Shown here piece after piece: positions 46,701-58,635 of a stretch of 64,000 bases of DNA. The stretch spans positions 105,535,849-105,599,848 of the forward strand of contig NC_050104.1 of the NCBI RefSeq assembly GCF_902167145.1. The letters run 5' to 3'. The notes beneath the pieces were generated by a model. It saw only the letters and a list, made by a program, of their open reading frames with translations. It was not told the DNA's origin and did not search any database. This stretch comes from Zea mays. Taxonomy: Eukaryota > Streptophyta > Magnoliopsida > Poales > Poaceae. A program made the position numbers and the translations under genes. The stretch's first letter is position 1; the number at the start of each line of letters is the position of its first letter.

Positions 46701-47414
46701 ACACCATGACTGGATGTGAACATGCGTTAACATTAATAACAGCTGGTAACCAGGTCCATATTCAAAATTTATTGTTCATTTGTATATAATGAAATAGATG
46801 TTTATGCTGCATTGAAATGATGATGTATTTGGGTTATGCTATATAGGTGGACAACATGAGAATTCCACATGAGGTTTGTGATACAAGTTCTCCGTGTCAC
46901 GTAGCACACGACCAAATGGAACAGATTGGTGCATCCTCAGAAGCTAAGAAGGTCAACATTGAGAACTGATTTTGCTGAGTGGTACAAAAATACTTTATGT
47001 ATATATGTGTATACTAATTAATATTGTTTTTTTATTATACAGAGGTTGAATTTTAATGTGGATGTTATAAATCTGAGTATGTCGGATCGTGCAAGACCAA
47101 AAGGACGGACAATGAAAAATACAGAAGAAAGGATTATGAAACTAGGTGCCAAAGGAGAAAAAAAGAAGAATAGTAGATGCCAATTGTGTGGAATAGCAGA
47201 TGGACATAACAACAGAACATGTCTGTCTGTGGAAGAGAACAGGGCAAGACTAGCAAAACTGGCTAATCGAAAGAGAGGACGACCGGCCGGATTGAGACTA
47301 AACAATAAAACAACTGCTCCACAATGGAATGAAATCTCGACTGCTAAAAAACATCGTATTGATGAAGAAGTAGAAAATGAATCAGCCGCTGAGCATATGG
47401 AATTGAGTGAATAA
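43793..47414 (+). pseudogene. FAR1/MuDR-type transposase gene of E3, degenerate
   Basis: The first exon starts at ATG 43793 and ends at a GTAAGT at 44027. The FAR1-type zinc finger follows (FKDVDDVYKFYKRYAYEVGF ... CKAGMKF ... LEHNHEF). The MULE transposase core shows AVTFDTTHKTN (first D), LT/DQDPAMPIAL (second D) and HRLCLWHVQNRFM. The SWIM zinc finger is CECKQWEHTG plus CVHLLR, split by an intron (46000-46120). A C-terminal CCHC motif, CQLCGIADGHNNRTC, precedes a basic GRPAGL tail ending at the TAA 47412-47414. Defects: a frameshift near 44340, and stops at 44362-44364, 44823-44825 and 45400-45402. At least six exons are implied. When intact it would bind TIRs and cut DNA. Confidence 0.85.
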
Positions 47415-48132
47415 TTTGATTTGTGAATAAAGAGAGGTTGATGTAGTAAAAATTTGTAATAGCACAATGACCTATGATTGGTTGAGGAAATTAATATTTT
47501 GCATGACTGGGTTATATAATGCGTTGATATAATACTATAATATGTTGCGTAAAACTTGACCATTACGCAAAATATGAAACTAAATATATGCCAACAATTG
47601 GTATGGAACGATTAACAATCGGCCAATCTGGACATGAATGGTATATAAACTCAATACATTTAACATAACTAAACAATTGGTATTACATACTTCGGGTTTC
47701 ACACTTCATATAAAGCAGAAATGTAGTAGCATAGACACAGGACACAGTGAGCATAATTAACATGGTAAATTTGTAAAAGGAACCTAATGTATATAATATA
47801 TGGAAGTATATATGTTGCATAAAACTTGAATATTAAGGATAATATGATAATAGAAATACGACAAACATTGGACGGAAACGATTAAAAATGTGACAATCTG
47901 GACATGAATGGCATAGAAGTTCATCACAGATAACATAACTAGAAATTCTGGTACCACTTCTGTTTTACACACTTGAAATAAGTACTGATATGAAGTAGCA
48001 TAAACACTGGACACAACAAACATAAGTGTCATGGGGAGTATCATACAAATGAGCAACACTTGACATAAGTGCCTTAAGAAGTAACATAAACAGTTTGGGG
48101 ATCCCAGAGGGAATCTTGTTCAACTATGATAT
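47415..48132. repeat. Spacer between convergent E3 genes with a diverged tandem duplication
   Basis: No gene. Two diverged copies of an about 300-bp block (from about 47535 and about 47810) share GTTGC(G/A)TAAAACTTGA, AATCTGGACATGAATGG and ACATAACTA. They form the common 3' region of the two convergent genes. Confidence 0.65.
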
Positions 48133-48365
48133 CTAAGTCTTGGCTTTCAAACAACGCCGTTTCCTTGGAACATACTTGAAAGGCATCAGTTCTGCAGGGA
48201 AGGGGTAAACCCTGTTGTTGCGATGAAAGGTCAGGTAATGCAGAACAAAAGCACGTTGGTCCAATGGTTCATCCTGAAATAGTCATAATAGTTGAATTAA
48301 TGCTAAGAAGATGTATGAAGGAGTAATATATGCATGACCAAAACACTAATTTAGTAACATACCGA

Positions 48366-48738
48366 TACAACAAATTCTGATATGTCGCCATCATCAAAAT
48401 CATAGCATCGGAAGAAGTTTGCGACAAAAAACCACAATAATTTGACCCTGGTAACATGGTTGGACAATTGGGAAGAAGCCCAATCTTGTAGTTGCCAAAC
48501 TTAGGTAAACTAGAATCTGGTCGAGCTTCATGTAACGCAATGCTAAGTCTTCTCATTATTAATCTGGACCAAGGTATTTTCGTTCCATTTATCAACAATT
48601 GATCATTGTGGATTTGTTTCCAGGAAGTGCCTCCAAGCAATGGCCCATAAGGATTTGAATCTAAAATGTCTATTCGACGAAGTTGAAAGTTGATTGCATA
48701 AAGGGTCCAGTGACTACGGCGTAGCATAGAAGCCATGA
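48366..48738 (-). pseudogene. ULP1 (C48) peptidase catalytic exon
   Basis: Single exon with the His-Asp-Cys order of ULP1 proteases: HWTLYAINFQ, about 12 residues later ILDSNPYGPLLGG, and about 75 residues later NYCGFL. The last aromatic/polar stretch lacks the DCG acidic residue (YCG here). Exon borders fit AG and GT on the minus strand. It is the best domain evidence for the identity of the surrounding gene. Confidence 0.8.
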
Positions 48739-50295
48739 TCTGTTAACATATATGTATAAGGTTATGAATGAACAATAATGTGTCTATGGAAAAATAAAGA
48801 TAACATAAAATATAACTTATGACCAAATGAATATTAAAATATTCTTACAAATAATACTGATTGGGGCTCACCAATTTAATTTGGTTCAGAACTTCATCTG
48901 GAGGAAGCGTCGGTTCTAGTTGTTCTTTAAGAACTGATGTTGAGAAGGGCAGAGGATTTGTACTGTGTTGTTCGAACTCCTCGATATTCAAAACAGTCTG
49001 CACAAAAAATATATTGATTAGTACTATATATTTATACACTAAGGATTGAAACATCATACAAAGTTGAAGAGGAAAAAAATACCCCAACATTGACATTTAG
49101 TATGAGTGTGTTGCTTAAGGTATCTGGATCGTATAATAAATCATCATCACGAATACAGTCAATAAATCACTGCATGAAAAAGTTCTCAAGGCATTTATTA
49201 GGGCCAAACGATTGGACAACATCCAGGACAGAACCACCATATCCTCCAAAATCAATGATAGACCTGGAAAAAAAATGAAACTTGAATTACAAATCATCTA
49301 ACTATACTTAATTGAAGTTTGAATAATGAATACATATATGCTCGGATCTAGTTTTCCTGAACAAATGAACTTAAATAGTTGGCGAGCACATTCTTCACGT
49401 GATACGTGGGGAGGTTCAGCAACTGCAGATTTAGAGGAAATATCCCTTGCAACAAGTTCAGTAGTTGCCTAATATATATATTTGTTAGTAATCAATGACA
49501 TAAATAATTATGTATTGTAGTGTACATATATAAAAATATAAGAAGATGACACGATATGACTAACTTCTGTCAATGGGGTTCTGTCAAAATGTGGTGCACC
49601 AGATGTGGCAGTATCATGTTTAACAGTATTTTGTCCTTCCTGAAAAAAATAAAATTATTAATATATACGAAATCAAACATAGGTTATGACTAATATTAAC
49701 ATAATATGATGAAGAAATAAATACTGACAGTATTTATGGGTGGTGTTAATTTAGAAACATCACGCTTGTCGGTTGTGGGAGCCTAGTGAAGAAAATAAAT
49801 AAAAACATGCATCTATATTATTGTTACTATCATAAATTGTAATTGAAAGTATAATAATTGGGAATAAAGTAAAACAAACATTTGATTTTGGAGTCTTGTC
49901 AAATATTGGGACATCCATAACTGAATCTTTTTCACAAACGTTCCCACTGACAACCTATAATGGAAACATATGAAATTGGTGTAAATGATAACTTGTATGA
50001 TATGTTTAATATATGATTAATATATAAAGTTTGTATGAAAAAACTTACTTGTTCTGATACTTTGTTATCATTAGTAGGAACATGTATTTCCTGATCGTGT
50101 TGCTGATGATCAGGGGTTCGAACAGGAGGAGTGGATAAAGGAGCATTTGTCGGGGGCATTGAGGTAGTGGGTGGGATATCTACATTTGAACAATAAAATA
50201 ATAAATTAGTTGTTGCTAAAATGAACCAGAAATATAAATGTAGAGTAATAAAAATAATGGTTAAACATACATATTAGCACAAACTACATCAATAT

Positions 50296-53200
50296 TGTAA
50301 CACCCCTGGTGTTACTGTCACTAAAACTTGAGCATAACATCATAAGCATTGACATTCCATATGTTTGTTACACCTAGAGTGCATTCACTAGGCAAAAATT
50401 TCAAACAAGTTGTGTTGATATGACATTTTGAGAATCAAACCCTAGAGTAGAATACTCCACCCTGGATTGGGTTTAATAGAGCAAACAAGGCCTAAACAAG
50501 AGAAAACTTCAAAATTCAATTGTAAAAGTCATAAAGTGTCTCCATGGATGAACTCAAGTGGGATCCAAACCCTAAGAGTGCAAGAAACCCTAATTGGAAC
50601 CTTGGAAAACCCTAAACCTAAAACGTAGGGGGCTAAGTGCAAAATTAGTGCACTTTTGGACTAAAGTGCAAAAACCATGAAAGTTAAACACTTCAAGTCA
50701 TATGGTTCACATGTGTGTAGATTTGCAACCTAAACCCTGAGTTTTGGACCTATTTGCAAAAAGGCCCTATCTGAGCTATAAGGTTAAGTCTGAAAACAGT
50801 GTTGAAGGGCTGACTTTAGGGCTCTGTAGATCCAAAACTATTGTGAATTTGTCTAGGGTCACCACATCAATTTTGTAGAGCCATTATAGGAGAATAACTT
50901 TGATGCAAACAGTATCTTTAGTTCTTATACAAAAATTAAAGAAAATGCTGCCCAAAGTTGCTCTGTCAAACTAGTGTCGAGTAACTGAAACTGCAACCAA
51001 AAATGGTCACAATGATATGGGGCCAATTTGGGCGCGCCATATCTTTGAATTCGTTCGGTTTTGACCCAAGTATCCTATAGTAAATTTGTAGACTGATGTT
51101 TAGTGAATAAATTTTGTTAAGGAAGGTTGCTCTGTCCTTAGCAAGAATCAAGAGATCAAGAGGTTGGAAGGTGGTCGGTTCAGACAAATCCTAAAGATCC
51201 ATAGCACTGAAATATCTGAAGAACACAGGGGATAAGATCAGGGCCACTGTTGAATCGGATGGGCTCGCGCGATCTAGTGAATCGATCCGGGGATGGATAA
51301 CTTCAAACGTGGCGCAATCCCGCGAACCCAGTCGAGCGTGGCCGGAGTTAGTCACCGGCGGCCACCGTGACTCAGTAACTTTTGCTGCGGTGTCACCCAT
51401 GCCTCAATCTCCCTCACTGTGCCTCTTCCCTACGTGGTATGCATGCGCTAATGAAGTTATCCATGGCCGTAGATAGCTGGCCGGGCCACCGTGGCTATAA
51501 ATAGCACCATGATCCACGGCGGGGAATGCACACCTCCACCCAGTGTGATGATCCAAGCCCAAATTCGCACAGCCACCGCCCCCTCCTCTCAAATTGAGTA
51601 TACACGGTGAAACTACAGTTCCTAACGGTCGTGTAGCCCCAATCTCCACCCCCAATTTCGCCCAGGGCCGCCGCGACACCATTTTTTCCCAACTCGGGTC
51701 TCTAAGCCGCCGTGGATAGCTCGTTCGTGGCCAGCCCACTCTGGTAAGGTTCTACGCCTCTCAAGTGCCGTTTTCGCAACTTGGTATGCACTGGATGCTC
51801 ATCGTGGCCACCGTTTGGTCAATTCGGCCAGGGTTGAACGGGAACGCAAGCTCGTGGTCATGGTTTCCGTCATGCACGCGGGCAGACCGTTCTCAGTGTG
51901 TTTATGCCAAATTGGCGAGTGTTCCTAGGTCACCCTTGTTCGGTTATGTCCTCTCGGTAGCTAGACGAGGTAGCCATCGCCGGCCATGGCCTGTACATGC
52001 CGCGTCGGGGATCAACGGCGAGCGCACTGTGGTCAGGGACTTATTTGGAGAAGAAACGAAGTTCCAGGGACCTCGGTGTAAGATGTCAGTGACTCTTAGA
52101 ATATTCTGTAGAACGTTTTACAAATTAGTTAAGACCTCGGGGGCGTTTTCGTAAAGTCTACATGCGCGCGCGCGTATCTGCTGTTGTTGGGCCGACCTAG
52201 GCTAGATTCGGTCCACTACTATTCTTGACTTTTTCCTTTTCTTTTTCTGCCAGAGTTAAAACAATTCTAGAAAACTGTAGAAAAATCCTAAAAATATCAA
52301 ACTAATTTTGCTAGGTTTCTAATTTCCTATAGAATTTAATAAAAATAGTTTTAGGATTTTTAATCCAAACAGGAAATTATAGAGTATTTAAAACAACCTA
52401 AGACCTTGCTTCTGGATTTTTAGAAAATAAATAATAAATCCAAAATTCACTAAATTTTTGGGATAATCTCTAAATGATGTTTAGAAGCCTTGGGTAGAGT
52501 TTGGTATGATTTGGACCTTGTCTGATACTTAGAACCCAAAACCCTACCCCCTGCCCTTTGAAATACAATATTAACTCCGGAAACCCTAGGTTCTTGGAAA
52601 ACCGTGAAGGAAAATTGTACTCAAGACTTTAGATAACCAATTTATATTGTTTTTGCATCTTCATGAGCACTACATGAGCATTCATTATTATACTTGGCTA
52701 TATATAGAAAACGAAGAAGAAGTTGAAGTTGAAGAAGAGAGGACACCACCACCACCACCTGAGGAACATCAGGCAGGCAGCTGTTTCTATTTTGACATCT
52801 GCGGGTCCGAGCCTGAATCACCTGTAAACCAAGGCAAGCCCCGGTGCATTTGCCACCTCCTTGATTCTTTTAAAATCTTTCTCACTTGCTTGATGCATTA
52901 GGTGATAGGAGTTGAGTGCTAAAACAATTCCTGCATTTCCTTCCTTGAATTTGATTACCTTCCTTGAAATCCTTGTTTTACAAAAGGTTTTTCCTATGCT
53001 TAGTCTTGCTTTAGCAAAACAAAATGTTTTGTTTTTACAGAAGATGATGTTGCAAAGTGGGAGGGATGTTTTTGAAAATAAAACTTGATGGTGGATCCAT
53101 CATGGCCATGATGGGTTCAACATCGGAAAAGATGTACCTCTGCCAGGTACCAAACTTTGGGGTTTGAAATGATTAAGCTGAGACCGGGCGGGTGACTTGC

Positions 53201-54309
53201 ACGAGAAGAGAGTCTCGGTGTAGTGTCTCCGTCTGAGTCGATTAAGGACCATGCCGATGTAGGCTTGCTGACCGAGGACCCTTTAACTGGTCACATGCCT
53301 CGTCATGGGTAAGCTTTGCCTCGGGCAGACTAATACCAGAATAAGATAACACGCAATGGGCGTGGAGAGATGGCGAGAGTAGCGTGTACCCTCCGTGGCA
53401 AGAGGCTGGACGATGGTGTATCTGTGCTCTCGGTTGGCGTGAACCTGATCTGGTCTTAAGAACCCCGGTGGCGAGTTGACATATGCAAGGGTTAAGTGCT
53501 ACATATGTCGTGTGATTGGAGATCCTCAGCGAGTATAATCGATTCGGATCGCCGTACCTTCGCGGTTATGAAGACTTGGTCACTGCCCTATACGTAGAAA
53601 TCCAGTAAAGATGAAGGGTTGTTAAGAAATTGGCTAGTGCAGGTCAAGTGTTTGAACTAGGGTAGAAAGAACTCTAGTTGCAGGTAATCTTACTTAACCT
53701 GACAAATTAAAATTGGATTTTTAAGGATCCACTTTAGTAAGCATTTCTGCAAACAGAGTCATTGATTATTGATAAGCCTTGCCTTGACTCCCTTAAAGCC
53801 AGCATATCCTTGAGAGTCTTTTACTTTGTCGGTTAAGTCTTGCGAAAGTACACTTCATACTCAGGGCTTTGTCCCATGTTGTTTTAGGTGAAGAAGCAAC
53901 AAACTTTTGTTGCTTCTGTTCAAAGGTGGTATCCAAAGACGAACACCAAGACTAGAGCTGCGGGAGGGAAGGCCCTCCATTAAAAACTTTTTACTATCTA
54001 TTTGGGGAGGAGTTTTTGCCTCACATGGTTTGTAATAATAATACTCTGCACTCGTATATTTTATTCTAGTCTGTAAATATTTAACTCTATCTTACTTTTA
54101 AATAAAACTAATTTATTGTAACTGCTTCCGCACTTCCGCATCTCCGATGATTTGTAATGTCTGTGTGACGGGTGAAACGCTCTTGGGAAAGGTAAGAGAA
54201 GCAGATACCGAACTTGTCAAGTGATTCAAGGGCACCTGCAGGGTTGTCTGAGGTCCGTTGAACAAGGACAACTGTAGGTGGGCCTAATGACTTGGGAGGT
54301 TCCGTCACA
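50296..54309 (+). repeat. Solo LTR (gypsy type, 4014 bp) with 5-bp target duplication
   Basis: It starts TGTAACACCCCTGG, ends GGTTCCGTCACA, and is flanked by AATAT at 50291-50295 and 54310-54314. No internal element sequence is present, so it is the product of LTR-LTR recombination. TATAAATA at 51496-51503 gives a plus orientation. It lies in an intron of the ULP1-like gene. The 3' end and several internal phrases match the LTR at 1-3351, suggesting related Tekay/Prem1-like families. Confidence 0.9.
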
Positions 54310-55420
54310 AATATACTATCGGGGTGCATAAAATAAATGAGAGTTTTCAAAATAAAATCAACTAAAAGGTGTTGGTGATGTATTAGTGCAAATGAATGCA
54401 TAAGTAATATATACTATGTTGCATAAAATAAAGTATTTGAAATCGTATACCTAAATACAACTTTAGTTTTAATTATCCGTGAGCTTAATTATTTTTAAAA
54501 AAAATAAACATAACTATTAATACCTTCTTGCTGAGTATCATGCTGCATGGCAGCCCTTAGAACTTCATCGATCATTTCACCAAAGGTCTCAGATAGTTCA
54601 ATCTGCTTAGAAACAAGCATCTGATGGCTCTGCTGAAGAGAATCACAGTACTTATCCACCTCCTTGTTATGCGCATCAAACATTGATTCGAACATTGGTC
54701 GATACTGGGAGGGCAGACATTTCAGCTTGTTGCCAATCAAATGCTTGATGTGTGGCACATATATGTTGAATACGTCAGAAACAGGTCGTTCTGGTGTAAT
54801 GACGTAACATGTTTCTGAACGGCTACGAAACTGTATAAAGCCAAGTTATAAATGTTAGCAGTTATTGGAATTGTAACATCTGCATAACAGGAAGAAAAAT
54901 GTTTATGCCTAACCTCTGCATGACCGAATGGTTCACCAGTTTTACGAGGGGGACGTCTGTCACCCCTAGACAAATCTCTTATTGTCTCATTATCAAAAAA
55001 CTTAATGCGGGGAGTACCATATTTATTGTCAGGTGATGCAGGGTGGTGTAAGTGATCAAGATAGTATATTTGAACAAAAAAGAAAATAAATCATATATAA
55101 TTAGAACAAAACAACTATTTGCATATCATATATATGCTTGGTAAACAGAGAATTACTTACAAGAACAATGAGTGAACATCCATATATTATTGTTGTAATG
55201 TTTGTTTTGTTCCTTTTGTGCCAATGACTGGCAGCATCACACAAATCAGTATAAACTAGTTGACACCAATCAATATCAGCCATCCGGGTCATGTTTGATG
55301 TCATTAGTACCTCATTGTTCGTAATGCCCCATGAAGCAGATGGGAAAAGAAGTCGATTGAATAATATCAGAAAAAAGCATCTGATTGATAACTCATCATC
55401 ATTGCCAAGCACTATCTTGT

Positions 55421-56592
55421 TGAAAGGGAAATAGGGTCAAACCTTTTCCTAAATAATTTTGGTGGTTGAATTGCCCAACACAAATAATTGGACTAACTAG
55501 TTTGCTCTAGATTACATGTTCTACAGGTGCCAAAGGTTCAACACAAACCAATAAAAAGTCCAAGATAGGGTTCAAAAAGAAAGGAGCAAAACCAACCGAA
55601 GGCTGTCCTGGTCTGGCGCACCGGACTGTTCGGTGTGCCACCAGACAGTGTCCGGTGCACCAGGGAGATCAACTCTGAACTGCTCAGCTTCAGGTTTTTA
55701 GAGAGCCACTCCGCTATAATTCACCGGACTGTCCGGTGTGCCAGCGGAGCAACAGCTTCCAAGCGCAACGGTCAACTTGAACGGTCGGCTGACAGGTGCA
55801 CAATGCGTGGACAGCGCGCGCAGAGTCAGAGCAGCGCCAGAAGGCGCACCGGACAGTGAACAGTGCCTGTCAGGTGCACCACCGGACTGTCCGGTGGCCC
55901 CATCTGTCAGAGCTCCAACGGTCGAACCCTAACGGTTGGGTGACGTGGCTGGCGCATCGGACAGTGTCCGGTGCGCCCATCGACAGATAGCCTCCCCAAC
56001 GGCCATTTTGGTGGTTGGGGCTATAAATACCCCCAACCACCACACTTCAAGTAATCCAAGTTTTCAGCCATTACATTCAATACAAGAGCTCTAGACTTCA
56101 CTCCAAGACACAAACAAGAGATCAAATCCTCTCCCAAGTCCGGAATCACTCCAAACACTTAGTGGCTAGTGAGAGAGAGATATTTGTGTTCATTTGAGTT
56201 CTTGTTGCTTGGATCGCTTTTCTTCTTCCTCCATTCTTGTTCTCAACACACTTGTAATCAACGCAAGAGACACCAAGTTGTGGTGGACCTTGTGAGGGGT
56301 CCAAGTGACCCGTTGATTAAGGAGAAAAGCTCACTCGGTCTAAGTGACCGTTTGAGAGAGGGAAAGGGTTGAAAGAGACCCGGTCTTTGTTACCACCTCA
56401 ACGAGGAGTAGGTTTGCAAGAACCGAACCTCGGTAAAACAAATCACCGTGTCACACTCTTCATTTTCTTGTGATTTGTTTTCGCCCTCTCTTTTGGACTC
56501 GACTTTATTTCTAACGCTAACCTTGGCTTGTAGTTGTGATTAAAGTTTATAAATTTCATATTTGCCTATTCACCCCCTCTAGGCGACTTTCA
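55421..56592 (+). repeat. 5' LTR of the rearranged copia element
   Basis: 1172 bp, TGAAAGGG...GCGACTTTCA. It contains repeated CCGGACTGTCCGGTG-like inverted motifs (55600-55980) typical of this maize LTR group, and TATAAATA at 56022-56029. The primer site TGGTATCAGAG (initiator tRNA-Met type) follows at 56595-56605. Confidence 0.9.
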
Positions 56593-56640
56593 ATTGGTAT
56601 CAGAGGCCGGTAGTTCATTAGAGTCTAACCACTCGAAGTG

Positions 56641-57190
56641 ATGTCGGGAGCATCCGCCAAGAGGGAGATCAGGACCGGCAGCGACAAGTCCGCAAGCTCG
56701 GGGAGAACCCACTCGAGGGAGTCTGGCCACAAGCACAAGGAGGAATCCTCTTCCTCTATCAAGTCACAACGGAAGGGTGACAAGAAGAATAAAATGAAGA
56801 AAGTGGTCTACTACGAGACCGACTCTTCGTCACCATCCACCTTCGGCTCCGAATCAGCGTCCGTCACTTCTAAGCGCCATGAGCGCAAGAAGTATAGTAA
56901 GATGCCCCTCCGCTATCCCCGCATTTCTAAACACGCTCCTTTACCTTCCGTTCCATTAGGCAAACCACCGGTTTTTTATGGTGAAGATTATTCTATGTGG
57001 AGTGCTAAAATGAAAGGCCATCTAACCTCACTCCACAAAAGCATATGGGAAGTTGTTGAGTATAGAGCGCAGGTACCTAAGGTGGGAGACAAAACTATAA
57101 TTCCGGACTTGGGAGAGGATTTGATCTCTTGTTTGTGTCTTCGAGTGAAGTCTAGAGCTGTTGTATTGAATGTAATGGCTGAAAACTTGG
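56641..57190 (+). pseudogene. Gag N-terminal part of the rearranged copia element
   Basis: From the ATG at 56641 the frame reads MSGASAKREIRTGSDKSA, a Ser/Lys-rich stretch, then PLGKPPVFYGEDYSMWSAKM and LHKSIWEVVEYRAQVP. These are the gag motifs also seen in the relic at 20399-21119. At VLNVMAENLD the sequence passes into inverted LTR sequence, so the rest of gag, protease and most of integrase are missing. Confidence 0.85.
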
Positions 57191-58635
57191 ATTACTTGAA
57201 GTGTGGTGGTTGGGGGTATTTATAGCCCCAACCACCAAAATGGCCGTTGGGGAGGCTGTCTGTCGATGGGCGCATCGGATAGTCCAGTGCGCCACCTGAC
57301 ACTGTCCGGTGCGTCAGCCACGTCACCCAACCGTTAGGGTTCGACCATTGGAGCTCTGACAGATGGGGCCACCGAACAGTCCGGTGGTGCATCGGACAGG
57401 CACTGTTCACTATCTGGTGCGCCTTCTGGCACTGCTCTGACTCTGCGCGTGCTGTCCCCGCACCGTGCACCTGTCAGCCGACCGTTGAAGTCGACCGTTG
57501 CGCTTGGAAGTCGTTGCTCCGCTGGCACACCGGACAGTCCGGTGAATTATAGCGGAGTTGCTCTCCAAAAACCCACAGCTGAACAGTTCAGAGTTGATCT
57601 CCCTGTTGCACCGGACACTGTCCGGTGGAACACCGGACAGTCCGGTGCGCCAGACCAAGGCAGCCTTCGGTTGGTTTTGCTCCTTTCTTTTTGAACCCTA
57701 TCTTGGACTTTTTATTGGTTTGTGTTGAACCTTTGGCACCTGTAGAACATGTAATCTAGAGCAAACTAGTTAGTCCATATATTTGTGTTGGGCAATTCAA
57801 CCACCAAAATTATTTAGGAAAAGGTTTGACCCTATTTCCCTTTCAATCTCCCCCTTTTTGGTGATTGATGCCAACACAAACCAAAGCAAATATATGTGCA
57901 GAATTGAACTAGTTTGCATAAGGTAAGTGCAAAGGTTGCTTGGAATTAAACCAATTCATACTTTCATAAGATATACATAGATTGCTTTCTTTCTTTTAAG
58001 ATTTTGGACCACATTTGCGCCACTTGTTTTGTTTTTGCAAATTCATTTGGAAATTCTTTTCAAAGTCTTTTTGCAAATAGTCAAAGGTATATGAATAAGA
58101 TTGCAAGAAGCATTTTCAAGATTTGAAATTTTCTCCCCCTGTTTCAAATGCTTTTCCTTTGACTAAACGAAACTCCCCCTAAATGAAATTCTCCTCTTAG
58201 TGTTCAAGAGGGTTTTATGAATTGAAAGAAGATAAAATATTTTAGATACCATTTTGAAAAACTCCTCTTTAAAATGTAGATATCAAATGAGATAGAATTT
58301 CTTAGAGGAATACCAATTGAAAGCATTAAAAACTTTCTTTCAAAATTTTTTGAAATTGGCATGGTGGTGCGGTCCTTTTGCTTTGGGCTAATACTCTCTC
58401 CCTCTTTGGCATTAATCGCAAAAAACAGAGACTTTAGAGCCCTTTTTACTTTCTCCCCAATGATACAAATAAATATGAGTGAAGATTATACCAAAGTGGA
58501 GAGCGATGCGGAGTGACGGTGAAGGGTAAATAATACCGGTAGAGTGGAGTGGAAGCCTTATTGTCGACGAAGACTCCATTTCCCTTTCAATCTATGACAT
58601 AGCATATAATACTCTTGGAAACACATTAGTCATAG
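57166..58635 (-). repeat. Inverted segment: LTR part plus 3' internal region of the same copia family
   Basis: 57190-57845 is the reverse complement of about the first 640 bases of the LTR at 55421. Then come the inverted polypurine tract (TCTCCCCCTTTTT, 57847-57859) and inverted 3' internal sequence. 58351-58635 is the reverse complement of 60888-61172. The inverted copy thus supplies the polypurine tract and LTR that the direct copy lacks. Confidence 0.9.

Noticed and set aside
55635..55990. Short ORFs in the copia LTR, and the opposite-strand ones at 57192-57658
   Set aside because: They translate the LTR and its inverted copy and have no homology to gag or pol.
56595..56605. tRNA-Met-like sequence
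   Set aside because: It is an 11-base primer binding site following an LTR, not a tRNA gene.
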